Origin: Sphingobacterium faecale
GTDB taxonomy: Bacteria; Bacteroidota; Bacteroidia; Sphingobacteriales; Sphingobacteriaceae
Direction of reading: 5' to 3'
DNA length: 64,000 nt
NCBI RefSeq assembly: GCF_016746095.1
Contig: NZ_JAERTY010000004.1
Span: 248,001 to 312,000 of the forward strand
How positions within the stretch are numbered: the first letter of the stretch is position 1; every line of letters starts with the position of its first letter. Shown here in pieces: positions 1 to 8,723 of the stretch. The notes beneath the pieces were generated by a model. The model saw only the letters and a list, made by a program, of their open reading frames with translations, searched no databases and was not told where the DNA came from. The position numbers were made by a program, and so were the translations under genes.

Positions 1-785
1 ACGGAGAAAAAATAAGTCTGGATCAATTGCAGCCCAATAGCTTAATTACTACAATAGACGGTATACAGATTTCAAAGAATGCGAATGGCGAAATAATCTA
101 CAGTGCTGCGGATAACGTAAAGCTAAACCATATAGCTAATCATAATATTGAAACTCCTAAGGGTGGGTTTTATACCTTATTGCTACCTGATGGTTCGAAG
201 GTATGGCTCAATGCGGAAACCAAAATCAAGTATCCCATCCATTTTGGAGGCAGCGAACGCCGTATCGAATTACAGGGTGAAGCTTATTTCAAAGTAGCTC
301 ATGATGCGGACAAACCTTTTATAGTCAAAACGGAAAAGCAGGAAATCACCGTACTCGGCACCTCCTTCAATGTAGAAGCATATGAAAAAAATCTCGAGGC
401 AACAACATTGGTAGAGGGGTCTGTAAAAATATCTTGCCCACAGGGACATCTCACCCTCGAGCCGGGACAACAAGCTATAGTGGACAGTAAAAATGCTATC
501 CAGAAGAAACAGGTTGACGAGAGTCAATACACGGCTTGGATAAATGGAGATTTCAGCTTCGTAGATACGAAGATCAATGATGTTATGTCCCAGATATCAA
601 GATGGTACAATGTCGATATCGTGTATGACCAAAAAGAAAATGATCTGCGGATCAGTGGCATGGTAGCACGAAACAAACCATTAGATACGGTATTGAATAT
701 ACTGGAAATGACGGGCAAAGTAAAATTTAAACTAGAAGTAAACTCAAATAATCAAGAAAGGAGGATACGGGTAAAAATCATGTAA
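1..785 (+). CDS. FecR-family anti-sigma factor, 5' end outside window
   Basis: C-terminal part of a FecR-type anti-sigma regulator, which sits in the inner membrane and relays occupancy of a TonB-dependent receptor to an ECF sigma factor. The reading frame is open to base 1 (residues GEKISLDQL precede the TTG at 27), so the TTG is not the real start and the cytoplasmic anti-sigma domain and membrane segment lie upstream of the window. The visible part has the FecR periplasmic core (TPKGGFYTLLLPDGSKVWLN, then the GEAYFKV and VLGTSFNV motifs) and the C-terminal DUF4974-like domain (DVMSQISRWYNVDIVY). The SusC gene follows after 117 nt, so this FecR most likely controls the 903-8576 locus together with a sigma factor gene upstream of the window. 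Confidence 0.93.
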   Translation, partial: GEKISLDQLQPNSLITTIDGIQISKNANGEIIYSAADNVKLNHIANHNIETPKGGFYTLLLPDGSKVWLNAETKIKYPIHFGGSERRIELQGEAYFKVAHDADKPFIVKTEKQEITVLGTSFNVEAYEKNLEATTLVEGSVKISCPQGHLTLEPGQQAIVDSKNAIQKKQVDESQYTAWINGDFSFVDTKINDVMSQISRWYNVDIVYDQKENDLRISGMVARNKPLDTVLNILEMTGKVKFKLEVNSNNQERRIRVKIM

Positions 786-902
786 TCCCAATCCATCCAA
801 AAACAAAAAATCAGAAGTGCGGGAACACTCCTGATCGTCAGTCTTTCGGATGATCAAATTTAGTAGCAACACAAATCGGAAAACCGTAAAACTTTAAATC
901 AA

Positions 903-3900
903 ATGTATGAAATTTTATTCAAACCGTTGATCGGTCTCCTTATTCCTATAAACGGAAAAGGATATCGGTCATCCACTTCGAGAGTCGAAAATCCGCTATA
1001 TAGGACCAATATACTCTCGTTTAAACATGTCTTTATGCGTATCACTTTGCTAAGTTTATTCTTGGGAGCTGTATTGGTACATGCCAGCCCAAACGTAAAT
1101 GCTCAACGCATCACTCTAAACAAAAAGTCGATAAGTGTCATCGATTTCTTTAGAGAGGTCAGAAAACAGACTGCTTATGATTTTGTATACGACCATTCTA
1201 TTGTAAAGGACAAAAGGGTATCGCTCGTCGTAAACGAAATGCCACTGGAACAACTGTTGGAAAAGGTACTCCCCGAAATTCAGCTTTCCTGGAAAGTAAA
1301 AGATCGAGTCATTGTCATCAATGAAATAGTTTCTTCCTCTTCAGGGGCCATAGCTCAACAACCCATAACAGGTAAAGTGACCAATGAAAAAGGAGTTCCC
1401 TTAATAGGGGCTTCCGTATTCAGTGCACAGCAGAATACCCTGACGGACGAGGCTGGTAAGTTTAGTATTGCGGCTAAAACCGGAGATGTAATCACTATCC
1501 GTTATGTAGGCTATGAAACTAAAACAGTTTCAATTGTAAGCAATGAGCCGTTGAGAATTCAAATGCATCCTCAACTGGAAGAAATGGAAGATGTGGTGGT
1601 AACAGCACTGGGGTTGAAAAAATCAGAATCCAGTCTCGGCTATGCTGTTGAAAATGTAAAAGGAGACGTTTTTGAAAAAGTAAAATCAGATAAGGTAATC
1701 GATATGTTGGCAGGGCGCGTCGCTGGCCTGCGTGTCAACAGCCGATCGGGCGTACTACAGGATGCTGCTATCACGCTCCGCGGACGAGAGCCGCTCTACG
1801 TCGTAAATGGTAACCCTGTAAATGTTGGCTTTAGAGGTATAGCAGCCGATGATATAGAAAGTGTCACTGTTCTAAAAGGCCCGCAGGCATCGGTCCTCTA
1901 TGGTTCGAGAGGTATTGATGGGGCTATAGTTATTACCACTAAAAATTCAGGAAAGAGCGATGAGGTAGAAATAGCGGTCAATTCATCCAATATGTTGGCT
2001 GCTGGCTTTATCTCGTTTCCGGAAGTGCAGGAAGTATATGGACAAGGCGAATTTGGTCAATATGCTTTCAAAGATGGTAAAGGAGGTGGATTGTATGATG
2101 ATATCTGGATATGGGGTCCCAAATTAAATCAAAAAGATCCTAATACACCAAGCGGATATTGGGAAACGCCTCAATACAATAGCCCTAAAGACCCGACAAC
2201 GGGCGAGCTGATACCACTGCCCTGGGTGTCCAATAAAAATAACCTAAAGCGGTTTTTACAGCGTGGGGCTACGACCAATAATAATGTAACACTGTCGCAA
2301 CGTCTAAAAGACGGTGGATACAGTATAGGCGTTAACCAGATGTACAGACAGGGTATGGTGCCGAATACTTCAGTCAACCAGATAGGACTTAATGTGGGCG
2401 GTAACTACACCATCCGAAAGCGGTTGAAGGTAGACGTGAATGTTAATTATAGCAATCTGTTTACGGACAATTACCCTCCAGTAGGATATGCCAATGACCA
2501 GGTGTTCTATAACACGGTAATGTATATGGGAGCCAATACGGATATCATGGACCTGAGAAACTACTGGAAAGAGGGACGGGAAGGATATGAACAGCGCAAT
2601 TATAACTATGCATGGTTCCAAAACCCGTGGTTCATTGCCTATGAATACATCAGGCCTTACGCCAAAAAAAGGGTGATATCATCTATTAACTTTGATTATG
2701 ATTTTGGAAAAAACACACATTTCATCTTAAAAGCAGGTAATGACTATCAGTTCACCAATAATGAAACTTTTCAACCTTATGCTTGGGTAAACGGCGAGAC
2801 TGGCAAGTACAGCAAGGCAACCTATGATGAGACACTCCTGGATATCAATGCCATGGTAACCACAAAGCAACAGTTTGGAAAATGGTCCCTGGATGCGATG
2901 GCTGGTGTAAACTGGAATGAACTGGATCGAAATACCATGACCGGTGAAACCAATGGTGGCTTGATAGTACCCGATGTCTACAATTTTACAAATTCGAAAA
3001 AACAGGCTACCGTATCCAACTACCGCACTGACAAGCGTATGTATGGTCTTTATGGATCACTGACCATGGATTGGGATGCTACACTTTTCCTGACCTTTAC
3101 GGGACGGAACGACTGGTCTTCGGCACTGATAAAGAACAATAGATCTTACTTCTACCCTTCGGTGTCGTCCAGTATCATTGTTTCCAATCTTGTAAAATTA
3201 CCTGAACCTATTAGCTTCTTAAAAGTACGTGGATCTTGGGTAAACGTAGGTCGTGATATGGATGCTTATAATCTATCGACCAATTATTACCTGTCACAAG
3301 TCTGGGGCTCGGAACCAGCATTTGCCCCAGAAGATAGAGTCATCGACCCTAATATAGGACCGAGTATGACAGATTCGTACGAGATGGGATTTGATATTCG
3401 CTTTTTTAATAATAAGCTCCGCCTCGATGCTTCCTACTTCAATACATTAGACAAAAACTGGATACAGGAAGTCAATATCCCCCACCCTTCTGGACACAGC
3501 AAGATGCTGACGAATGGGAATGCTTATCTCCGAGATGGATATGAATTTATCCTAAGTGGGAAGCTGAAGGAAAACAAGGACTTTTCCTGGGAAGCATCTG
3601 CCAATTTCTCGAGCTTTAAAACCGTACTATATGATATCTATAACAATCAATATAATTACGGAAACTTTAAGATCGGTGACAGATCTGATGCTTTCTACGC
3701 TACTGTATATATGCGTGAACCCGGCACCGAAAACTTTGTAGTCGGAAATAACGGACTGCCATTGGTTGATAAATTCAGCCGTAATATGGGCAATAAAGAT
3801 CCCAAATGGGAAGCTGGATTGACAAATAATATCCGTTATAAGGACTGGAACCTAAGCTTTAATGTCAGTGGCAGATTCGGAGGTCTGATATACTCCCAAT

Positions 3901-4379
3901 TAAATGCCCGCATGCTTGAAACTGGCGCCGACAAGCGTACCGCCAGCCTAGAGAGAGAAGAAGATTGGGATAGAGTTCCATCCTTTGTCCCGACCGATGC
4001 TGTCGTAGTGAGCAGTGGCGATATTAAATACAGCCCTACCGGCGAAATCCTTGAAGACACACGGGTATTCGAGAAAAGCACTGTCCCAGTTATGTACAAA
4101 GACTGGATGCGACAAATGGGTAGTCTCGGCGGACGCATGACGAAAGGGTGGAATGTGTACGATGCCAGTTTCATCAAACTGAGAGATATAGCCATCACTT
4201 ATACATTGGATAAACACCTGGTTCATTGGAAAGCCTTCAAATCGGCCAATGTGTCCTTGATCGGAAACAATGTTCTGATGTGGAAAAAATTACCGCACGA
4301 GGACCCCGATGGTAATGTAAGTACACTCGGTTATCCGACAGAAAGATACCTCGGTTTAAATCTAAACGTCAAATTCTAA
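903..4379 (+). CDS. SusC/RagA-type TonB-linked outer-membrane transporter with STN domain
   Basis: Large TonB-dependent outer-membrane channel (1158 aa) that would import a ligand captured by the SusD partner. Residues about 45-68 form the signal peptide (MRITLLSLFLGAVL to NVNA). An STN (secretin/TonB short N-terminal) domain follows at about 70-140, the hallmark of FecR-regulated transporters, then a carboxypeptidase-regulatory-like domain (about 155-222), a TonB-box-like MEDVVVTALG at 228-237, the plug (DIESVTVLKGPQASVLYG), and a long beta barrel ending in GLNLNVKF. The 44 residues before Met45 are unusual for a signal peptide but occur in many STN-type SusC proteins, so I keep the 903 start; Met45 (1035) is the alternative. 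Presumably regulated through the FecR just upstream. The ligand cannot be read from sequence; downstream genes suggest an organophosphate. Confidence 0.93.
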   Translation: MYEILFKPLIGLLIPINGKGYRSSTSRVENPLYRTNILSFKHVFMRITLLSLFLGAVLVHASPNVNAQRITLNKKSISVIDFFREVRKQTAYDFVYDHSIVKDKRVSLVVNEMPLEQLLEKVLPEIQLSWKVKDRVIVINEIVSSSSGAIAQQPITGKVTNEKGVPLIGASVFSAQQNTLTDEAGKFSIAAKTGDVITIRYVGYETKTVSIVSNEPLRIQMHPQLEEMEDVVVTALGLKKSESSLGYAVENVKGDVFEKVKSDKVIDMLAGRVAGLRVNSRSGVLQDAAITLRGREPLYVVNGNPVNVGFRGIAADDIESVTVLKGPQASVLYGSRGIDGAIVITTKNSGKSDEVEIAVNSSNMLAAGFISFPEVQEVYGQGEFGQYAFKDGKGGGLYDDIWIWGPKLNQKDPNTPSGYWETPQYNSPKDPTTGELIPLPWVSNKNNLKRFLQRGATTNNNVTLSQRLKDGGYSIGVNQMYRQGMVPNTSVNQIGLNVGGNYTIRKRLKVDVNVNYSNLFTDNYPPVGYANDQVFYNTVMYMGANTDIMDLRNYWKEGREGYEQRNYNYAWFQNPWFIAYEYIRPYAKKRVISSINFDYDFGKNTHFILKAGNDYQFTNNETFQPYAWVNGETGKYSKATYDETLLDINAMVTTKQQFGKWSLDAMAGVNWNELDRNTMTGETNGGLIVPDVYNFTNSKKQATVSNYRTDKRMYGLYGSLTMDWDATLFLTFTGRNDWSSALIKNNRSYFYPSVSSSIIVSNLVKLPEPISFLKVRGSWVNVGRDMDAYNLSTNYYLSQVWGSEPAFAPEDRVIDPNIGPSMTDSYEMGFDIRFFNNKLRLDASYFNTLDKNWIQEVNIPHPSGHSKMLTNGNAYLRDGYEFILSGKLKENKDFSWEASANFSSFKTVLYDIYNNQYNYGNFKIGDRSDAFYATVYMREPGTENFVVGNNGLPLVDKFSRNMGNKDPKWEAGLTNNIRYKDWNLSFNVSGRFGGLIYSQLNARMLETGADKRTASLEREEDWDRVPSFVPTDAVVVSSGDIKYSPTGEILEDTRVFEKSTVPVMYKDWMRQMGSLGGRMTKGWNVYDASFIKLRDIAITYTLDKHLVHWKAFKSANVSLIGNNVLMWKKLPHEDPDGNVSTLGYPTERYLGLNLNVKF

Positions 4380-4390
4380 AAGATAGATCT

Positions 4391-5926
4391 ATGTCACATA
4401 TACACAAAACAACACTCATTATTCTTGTCGTGGGGCTTAGTATCGCTATGCCGGGATGCCGTAGCAATATGGACGAAATCAGCAAAAACCCAAATCGATC
4501 AGAAGTTATCAATCCGAACAACCTGCTGACTTATCTCTGCCTATATACCTTTAGTCCAGACTATTTTGGTTTGAACAGGCAGCTCGACAGCTACTTTATA
4601 GATTGGCGCTTTGGTGGAAGCCATCTTAATTGGTTACGTCGTAACTTTAACGGGGAGTACCGCTTTCTGACGGTGTCGAACAGCATGAAGTATGAAGCGG
4701 AACGACTGAACCAACCCGAGTACCTGTCGCTGGCCCGCTTCTTCGACGCACACTGGATATTTACATTGACGCGTCTGTATGGTGATGTCCCTTATTCCGA
4801 AGCCAACAAGATAAACCAAGGGATTACGCAACCTAAATATGACGAACAAGAGGAGATTATAGTCAAGGTATTGGAAGAATTGGCTACTGCAAATGACGAG
4901 CTCTCCAAACTGGGAGACAAAACTATAGCGGGTGATATCATTTTTGGAGGAGACCTCAAAAAATGGCGAAAAATGATCAACAGCTATCGTCTGAAAGTTC
5001 TGATAAATCTGAGCCAACAACAACAATTAAAAGGTACGACGATCGCAAGCAGATTTGCAGACATCGTCAACAATCCTATAGAAAACCCGATTATGGAGTA
5101 CCTCGAAGACTCGCCCATACGCGACGAAAGCAATAATCCGAACAACTATTACTTGTACCTTGACAATAATTTTATATCAGGCTATCGAATCACTCAGTTT
5201 ACAGCGGAGTACATGAAGGATAGAAATGACTATCGCCTCACTAAGTTTGCTCAACCTACAATCTTGGCCGAAAATGGAAATCTTGACCCAAACAATCTGC
5301 AAAATTATGCAGGGACAAATCCGTGGCCCAATAAGGAGAACAATGTAAATTATCAATACGAGGACAGTAAAAAGATATCGCGGGTAAATAATAGATACCA
5401 CCGCGAACCTATAGGCCCTCCGACTATGATATTTGGGTATCCCGAGCAGGAATTTATACTTGCGGAAGCGGCACTAAGAGGATGGATAAACGGTGATGTA
5501 GCGCAGCATTACAAAAACGGAATATTAGCATCTTTCAAGTATTTTGGACTAGAAAACAGAGGTTCGTCTTTCATTCAACAACCTAAAGTGCAGCTTGCAG
5601 GAAGCGATAGTGAGAAGTTGGGACAAATTATCACCCAAAAGTTCTTAAACTTCTTTATGCAAGGAGGATATGAACCTTATTTCGAGCTAAGGCGTACGGG
5701 GTATCCTGATTTTGCCGCCTACGTTACGCCTGATATATCGACCTTGTACAACAATGGGCAGCTACCACTCCGGTATCTATATCCTTTGGGCGAGCTGACT
5801 GATAATAAAGCGAATGTAACAACTGCAATCTCGCGTCTTCCGGGCGGAGATCAAATATTTTCAAAAATGTGGCTATTAAGAGGTTCGGACAACCTTCGGA
5901 ATCCCCAACCTTTTCCTTACCAATAA
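4391..5926 (+). CDS. SusD/RagB-family nutrient-binding outer-membrane lipoprotein
   Basis: Surface lipoprotein (511 aa) that forms the lid and binding subunit on the SusC barrel encoded 11 nt upstream. A signal peptide ends in a lipobox with Cys23 (AMPGC). The conserved SusD helical core is visible around ARFFDAHWIFTLTRLYGDVPYSEA, with C-terminal elements such as EFILAEAALRGW and EPYFELRRTGYPDF. This pattern fits the SusD-like_2 subfamily rather than the starch-binding prototype. SusC and SusD partners are always paired, so function follows the transporter; ligand unknown. Confidence 0.92.
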   Translation: MSHIHKTTLIILVVGLSIAMPGCRSNMDEISKNPNRSEVINPNNLLTYLCLYTFSPDYFGLNRQLDSYFIDWRFGGSHLNWLRRNFNGEYRFLTVSNSMKYEAERLNQPEYLSLARFFDAHWIFTLTRLYGDVPYSEANKINQGITQPKYDEQEEIIVKVLEELATANDELSKLGDKTIAGDIIFGGDLKKWRKMINSYRLKVLINLSQQQQLKGTTIASRFADIVNNPIENPIMEYLEDSPIRDESNNPNNYYLYLDNNFISGYRITQFTAEYMKDRNDYRLTKFAQPTILAENGNLDPNNLQNYAGTNPWPNKENNVNYQYEDSKKISRVNNRYHREPIGPPTMIFGYPEQEFILAEAALRGWINGDVAQHYKNGILASFKYFGLENRGSSFIQQPKVQLAGSDSEKLGQIITQKFLNFFMQGGYEPYFELRRTGYPDFAAYVTPDISTLYNNGQLPLRYLYPLGELTDNKANVTTAISRLPGGDQIFSKMWLLRGSDNLRNPQPFPYQ

Positions 5927-5930
5927 AATC

Positions 5931-6992
5931 ATGACAATGAAAAGAATAACATTTCTCAAAAATCTATCTTACGGACTCGGATCAACACTGTTAGGAACAA
6001 CACTACTATCTTGTTCTAAAGGTACAGATGGTCCAACCGTAGAAATTCCCAGCAAAGTCCTCCCTATAACCACGAAGGGCAAGCTACGGATTGGCGTTAT
6101 TACGGACGTACATAAAGACTTCTTCCCTGATGCAGATCTATATCTGCAAAAGTTTATTGATACGGCCAAACAAAGTAATGTAGACCTGATAATCCAGATC
6201 GGAGACTTTGTATATCCTCATTTTAAAAATGACGGTTTCATGCAGATATGGAACTCTTTCGAAGGCCCCAAATACCATGTACTGGGCAACCATGATATGG
6301 ACACTGCAAGTAAGAGTGATTTTCTGACTTATGTAAACCAAAAACAGCTGGGCAACTATTACTCCTTTGACAACAATGGCTTTCACTTGGTGGTAATGGA
6401 CACAAACTACATCAAGAGCGGCGGAATATACACCGATTACAACGCTAAAAACTATACGAAACACCCTGCAAACGAAATAGGCTATGTATCGAAAGAACAG
6501 CTGGATTGGCTGCGCGAAGATCTACGCAAGACGGACAAACCTTGCATTATATTCTCGCACCAGCCATTCAACGGTTCGGCAGGCAACAGTAAAGAGGTAC
6601 AAGAGATACTGAAAGAAGAAAATAAAAAGGGTAAAAAAATCATTGCGGCATTCAGTGGACACCTGCACAAAAACTGGTTGATTGATATCGATGAGGTCAG
6701 TCATATACAAGTCAACAGTGCTTCCTATTTTTATGTCGGCAAAAACCATCCAACAGTCTCTGGACGGTTTCCAGCGAGTGTAGAAGCCAACTATCCGATC
6801 ATGAAAGAGTCTGCTCCTTATGATGATTCGCTGTTCGCAATCATTGACTTCGATGGGCCAGACAGAGAAATAAAGATCCAGGGAAGGAAATCTAACTTTA
6901 TAGCTCCGACTCCGTACGACCTCAAATACTATACGTATGTAGATCAGCAAAGTCCTTCTTCTAATATTGACAACCGTATAATTAAATTTTAA
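5931..6992 (+). CDS. Calcineurin-like metallophosphoesterase lipoprotein
   Basis: Secreted phosphoesterase (353 aa) of the calcineurin-like superfamily. The N-terminus resembles a signal peptide with a lipobox at Cys28 (LLSC), so the enzyme is probably anchored to the membrane. The dinuclear metal-site motifs are all present in order: TDVH (D59, H61), GD (91-92), GNHD (119-122), the SHQP histidine near residue 211 and GHLH near 244. It starts 4 nt after the SusD stop; Met3 (5937) is an alternative start. Substrate class (phosphomonoester or phosphodiester, nucleotide or lipid headgroup) cannot be deduced. Its place between SusD and the collagen-like lipoproteins suggests it processes the ligand at the cell surface or in the periplasm. 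Confidence 0.9.
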   Translation: MTMKRITFLKNLSYGLGSTLLGTTLLSCSKGTDGPTVEIPSKVLPITTKGKLRIGVITDVHKDFFPDADLYLQKFIDTAKQSNVDLIIQIGDFVYPHFKNDGFMQIWNSFEGPKYHVLGNHDMDTASKSDFLTYVNQKQLGNYYSFDNNGFHLVVMDTNYIKSGGIYTDYNAKNYTKHPANEIGYVSKEQLDWLREDLRKTDKPCIIFSHQPFNGSAGNSKEVQEILKEENKKGKKIIAAFSGHLHKNWLIDIDEVSHIQVNSASYFYVGKNHPTVSGRFPASVEANYPIMKESAPYDDSLFAIIDFDGPDREIKIQGRKSNFIAPTPYDLKYYTYVDQQSPSSNIDNRIIKF

Positions 6993-6996
6993 GGAA

Positions 6997-7458
6997 ATGA
7001 AGATGCACACTATACTATGGGGCGTAGTCCTAGCCCTACTAATCGGCTCGTCATCCTGTACAAAAGACGGCAATACGGGACCGATTGGTGAAAATGGAGT
7101 GAAGGGACCGCAAGGACCTACGGGAGATAAGGGACCTAATGGTGATGATTCAGATATCAGTAATGTTGAGATATTTGGCTCGGAATGGTCGGACGCAGTT
7201 TTTATAGGATCCGGTACGGATTGGAAGTTTAAGATTGCCGCTCCTCAAATCACACAGGAAGTACTCGACAAATATGTTGTACATGTCTACTTTTTCAACA
7301 ATAGCGGAAATTATCTTTATAAACTACCTTATAAAGGGACCTATGCTTCTACAAATAAGATCATCTCCAAGATTTCTGTTGGTGAAGTAGAGATACAAAG
7401 TACCTATAAAGCAAACGCAAAATTCAGGTTTGTGATCATAGACCCAAATAAGAGTTAA
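6997..7458 (+). CDS. Collagen-like lipoprotein, copy 1
   Basis: 153-aa predicted lipoprotein (lipobox SSSC, Cys21). Directly after the acylated Cys come nine uninterrupted Gly-X-Y triplets from GNT to GDD (about residues 25-51), some with Pro in X. A C-terminal domain of about 95 residues follows, shared with the next two genes: a W-containing first strand (SEWSD), a VLDKYVVHVYF segment, and a strand ending FRFVIIDPNKS. Collagen-like repeats normally trimerise, so this may be a trimeric stalk holding a beta-rich head at the surface. The gap from the phosphoesterase is 4 nt. The head matches no family I recognise; its function is unknown. Confidence 0.85.
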   Translation: MKMHTILWGVVLALLIGSSSCTKDGNTGPIGENGVKGPQGPTGDKGPNGDDSDISNVEIFGSEWSDAVFIGSGTDWKFKIAAPQITQEVLDKYVVHVYFFNNSGNYLYKLPYKGTYASTNKIISKISVGEVEIQSTYKANAKFRFVIIDPNKS

Positions 7459-7478
7459 ACATTTAATCGTCACGAGTT

Positions 7479-8015
7479 ATGAAAAATAAATTTATATACC
7501 TGATCTGCCTAACACTACTTATCTCTGCTGTGGGATGTACGAAAGAATCGCCTGTCGGCCCTCCTGGACCACAGGGAGAACAGGGCGACCCTGGCAAGAA
7601 AGGAAATACGGGTGAGAAAGGCGAAAATGGTGATGATGAAGGAGCCAACGTAGTCGTGTCGGACTGGAGCACACAAACTTTCACCGGTGCACAAAGGAAA
7701 TGGTCTGCCAACATAACCGATAACCGCATCACCGAAGCGATATTGGATAAAGGCGATGTATCCGTATATGTAAAAATAGATGGTGCGGTCTACGAACTGA
7801 ACTATTTTACCAACAGTGCAAACATTATCCAGTCGGTGTCTATGGGTAAAATACAGCTTCAAAGTACGTTTGATGCATCAACTATTGAATTCAGATATAT
7901 TCTTATTCCTGCAGGTGCCAAGTCGACATCTTTAAGCAGTACCTCAATGGGAATGCGGACCGAAAAACGTCCCTCTTATAAGGAGTATCAAAAAATATAT
8001 GGTTTTAACAACTAA
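7479..8015 (+). CDS. Collagen-like lipoprotein, copy 2
   Basis: 178-aa paralogue of its neighbours. The lipobox ends at Cys20 (AVGC), followed by nine Gly-X-Y triplets starting GPPGPQGEQ and ending GENGDD. The head domain keeps the shared pattern: SDWS, an internal W, ILDKGDVSVYVK, a dG-Y-L-Y strand, and GKIQLQST...FRYILIP. It differs from copy 1 by a C-terminal extension ending YKEYQKIYGF. It lies 20 nt after copy 1 and 9 nt before copy 3, so the three genes appear to be one transcription unit. GPP and GEQ-type triplets resemble those that stabilise bacterial collagens without hydroxyproline. Confidence 0.86.
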   Translation: MKNKFIYLICLTLLISAVGCTKESPVGPPGPQGEQGDPGKKGNTGEKGENGDDEGANVVVSDWSTQTFTGAQRKWSANITDNRITEAILDKGDVSVYVKIDGAVYELNYFTNSANIIQSVSMGKIQLQSTFDASTIEFRYILIPAGAKSTSLSSTSMGMRTEKRPSYKEYQKIYGFNN

Positions 8016-8024
8016 AAAAAGACA

Positions 8025-8576
8025 ATGAAAGCAAAAGTTGCAAACATCCATGTATTGCTATGGATTGGATTAGTAGTGTCGATATGCCTAACTAATTGCA
8101 GAAAGCCCTTACTGCCTGGCCCAATGGGGACTCAAGGAGAGAAAGGAGAACCGGGTGACCAAGGAACCGATGGCAACAAGGGCGATCCAGGAAAAGGTGG
8201 TGGATTGGGAAATGTGTATTACTCCGATTGGAAATATTATGATTTCACCAGTTTGAATACGGGCTACTGGAGAGCTACAGTGAGCGAACCGGTTATCTCT
8301 AATGAGATCTTAACGAAAGGAACGACTATCGTGTATTTCAAGAGAGACGGACAGGTTTTCAAAACGGACTATCTAACTGATAGTGAAAGTTTGACGCAGC
8401 GATTAGAACTGGGGCAGATATGGTTATACAGCAGCTGGGACCCCAGCTCAACCATGTTCAGATATATCATTATACCTCCCAATAAAACGATAGCAGCAAA
8501 AGCCATACAGGCTAAAAGCAAGTCGACGGGACAGGCATACGTTGAACTTTGTGAAATGCTCAAAATAGAGCTTTAA
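8025..8576 (+). CDS. Collagen-like lipoprotein, copy 3
   Basis: 183-aa third paralogue. A signal peptide leads to a lipobox at Cys25 (LTNC). Nine Gly-X-Y triplets (GPMGTQGEKGEPGDQ onward) end in a short Gly run (GKGGG), then the same head domain: SDWK, ILTKGTTIVYFK, dGQVFKTDY, LELGQIWLYSS and FRYIIIPPNK. The C-terminal tail (about 25 residues, ending LCEMLKIEL) is unlike that of copy 2. All three copies have the same triplet number but diverged heads, so a heterotrimer is possible. The gene is followed by a hairpin at 8582-8619. Confidence 0.86.
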   Translation: MKAKVANIHVLLWIGLVVSICLTNCRKPLLPGPMGTQGEKGEPGDQGTDGNKGDPGKGGGLGNVYYSDWKYYDFTSLNTGYWRATVSEPVISNEILTKGTTIVYFKRDGQVFKTDYLTDSESLTQRLELGQIWLYSSWDPSSTMFRYIIIPPNKTIAAKAIQAKSKSTGQAYVELCEMLKIEL

Positions 8577-8581
8577 TAAAG

Positions 8582-8619
8582 ACCTCCACCTTAAGGATTC
8601 GATCGCTCAGGGTGGAGGT
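8582..8619 (+). terminator. Hairpin after the collagen-like lipoprotein genes
   Basis: Perfect 9-bp inverted repeat (8582-8590 with 8611-8619) with a 20-nt loop, starting 6 nt after the stop codon. The U-tract is very short, so it could be a weak terminator or an mRNA-stabilising structure that separates expression of the SusCD part from the downstream phosphodiesterase. Confidence 0.5.
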
Positions 8620-8723
8620 TTACACAACCTACTTTACGAAATATGTTATGAAATACTCCTATTTAGTGAAGCACACACCCCATGAGTCCGCCAGCCGGGG
8701 GATCATGAAAAAATAATACACAT

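Noticed and set aside
27..785. FecR starting at the TTG at position 27
   Set aside because: The frame is open to base 1 and encodes conserved FecR residues before the TTG, so the gene starts outside the window.
903..1034. The first 44 residues of SusC as a spurious extension
   Set aside because: Similar extensions are common in STN-type SusC proteins and the frame begins with ATG after a FecR gene; kept, with Met45 as alternative.
8648..8716. 22-codon ORF between the collagen-like genes and the GDPD gene
   Set aside because: Too short, has no signal, membrane or domain pattern, and lies in a spacer with a hairpin.
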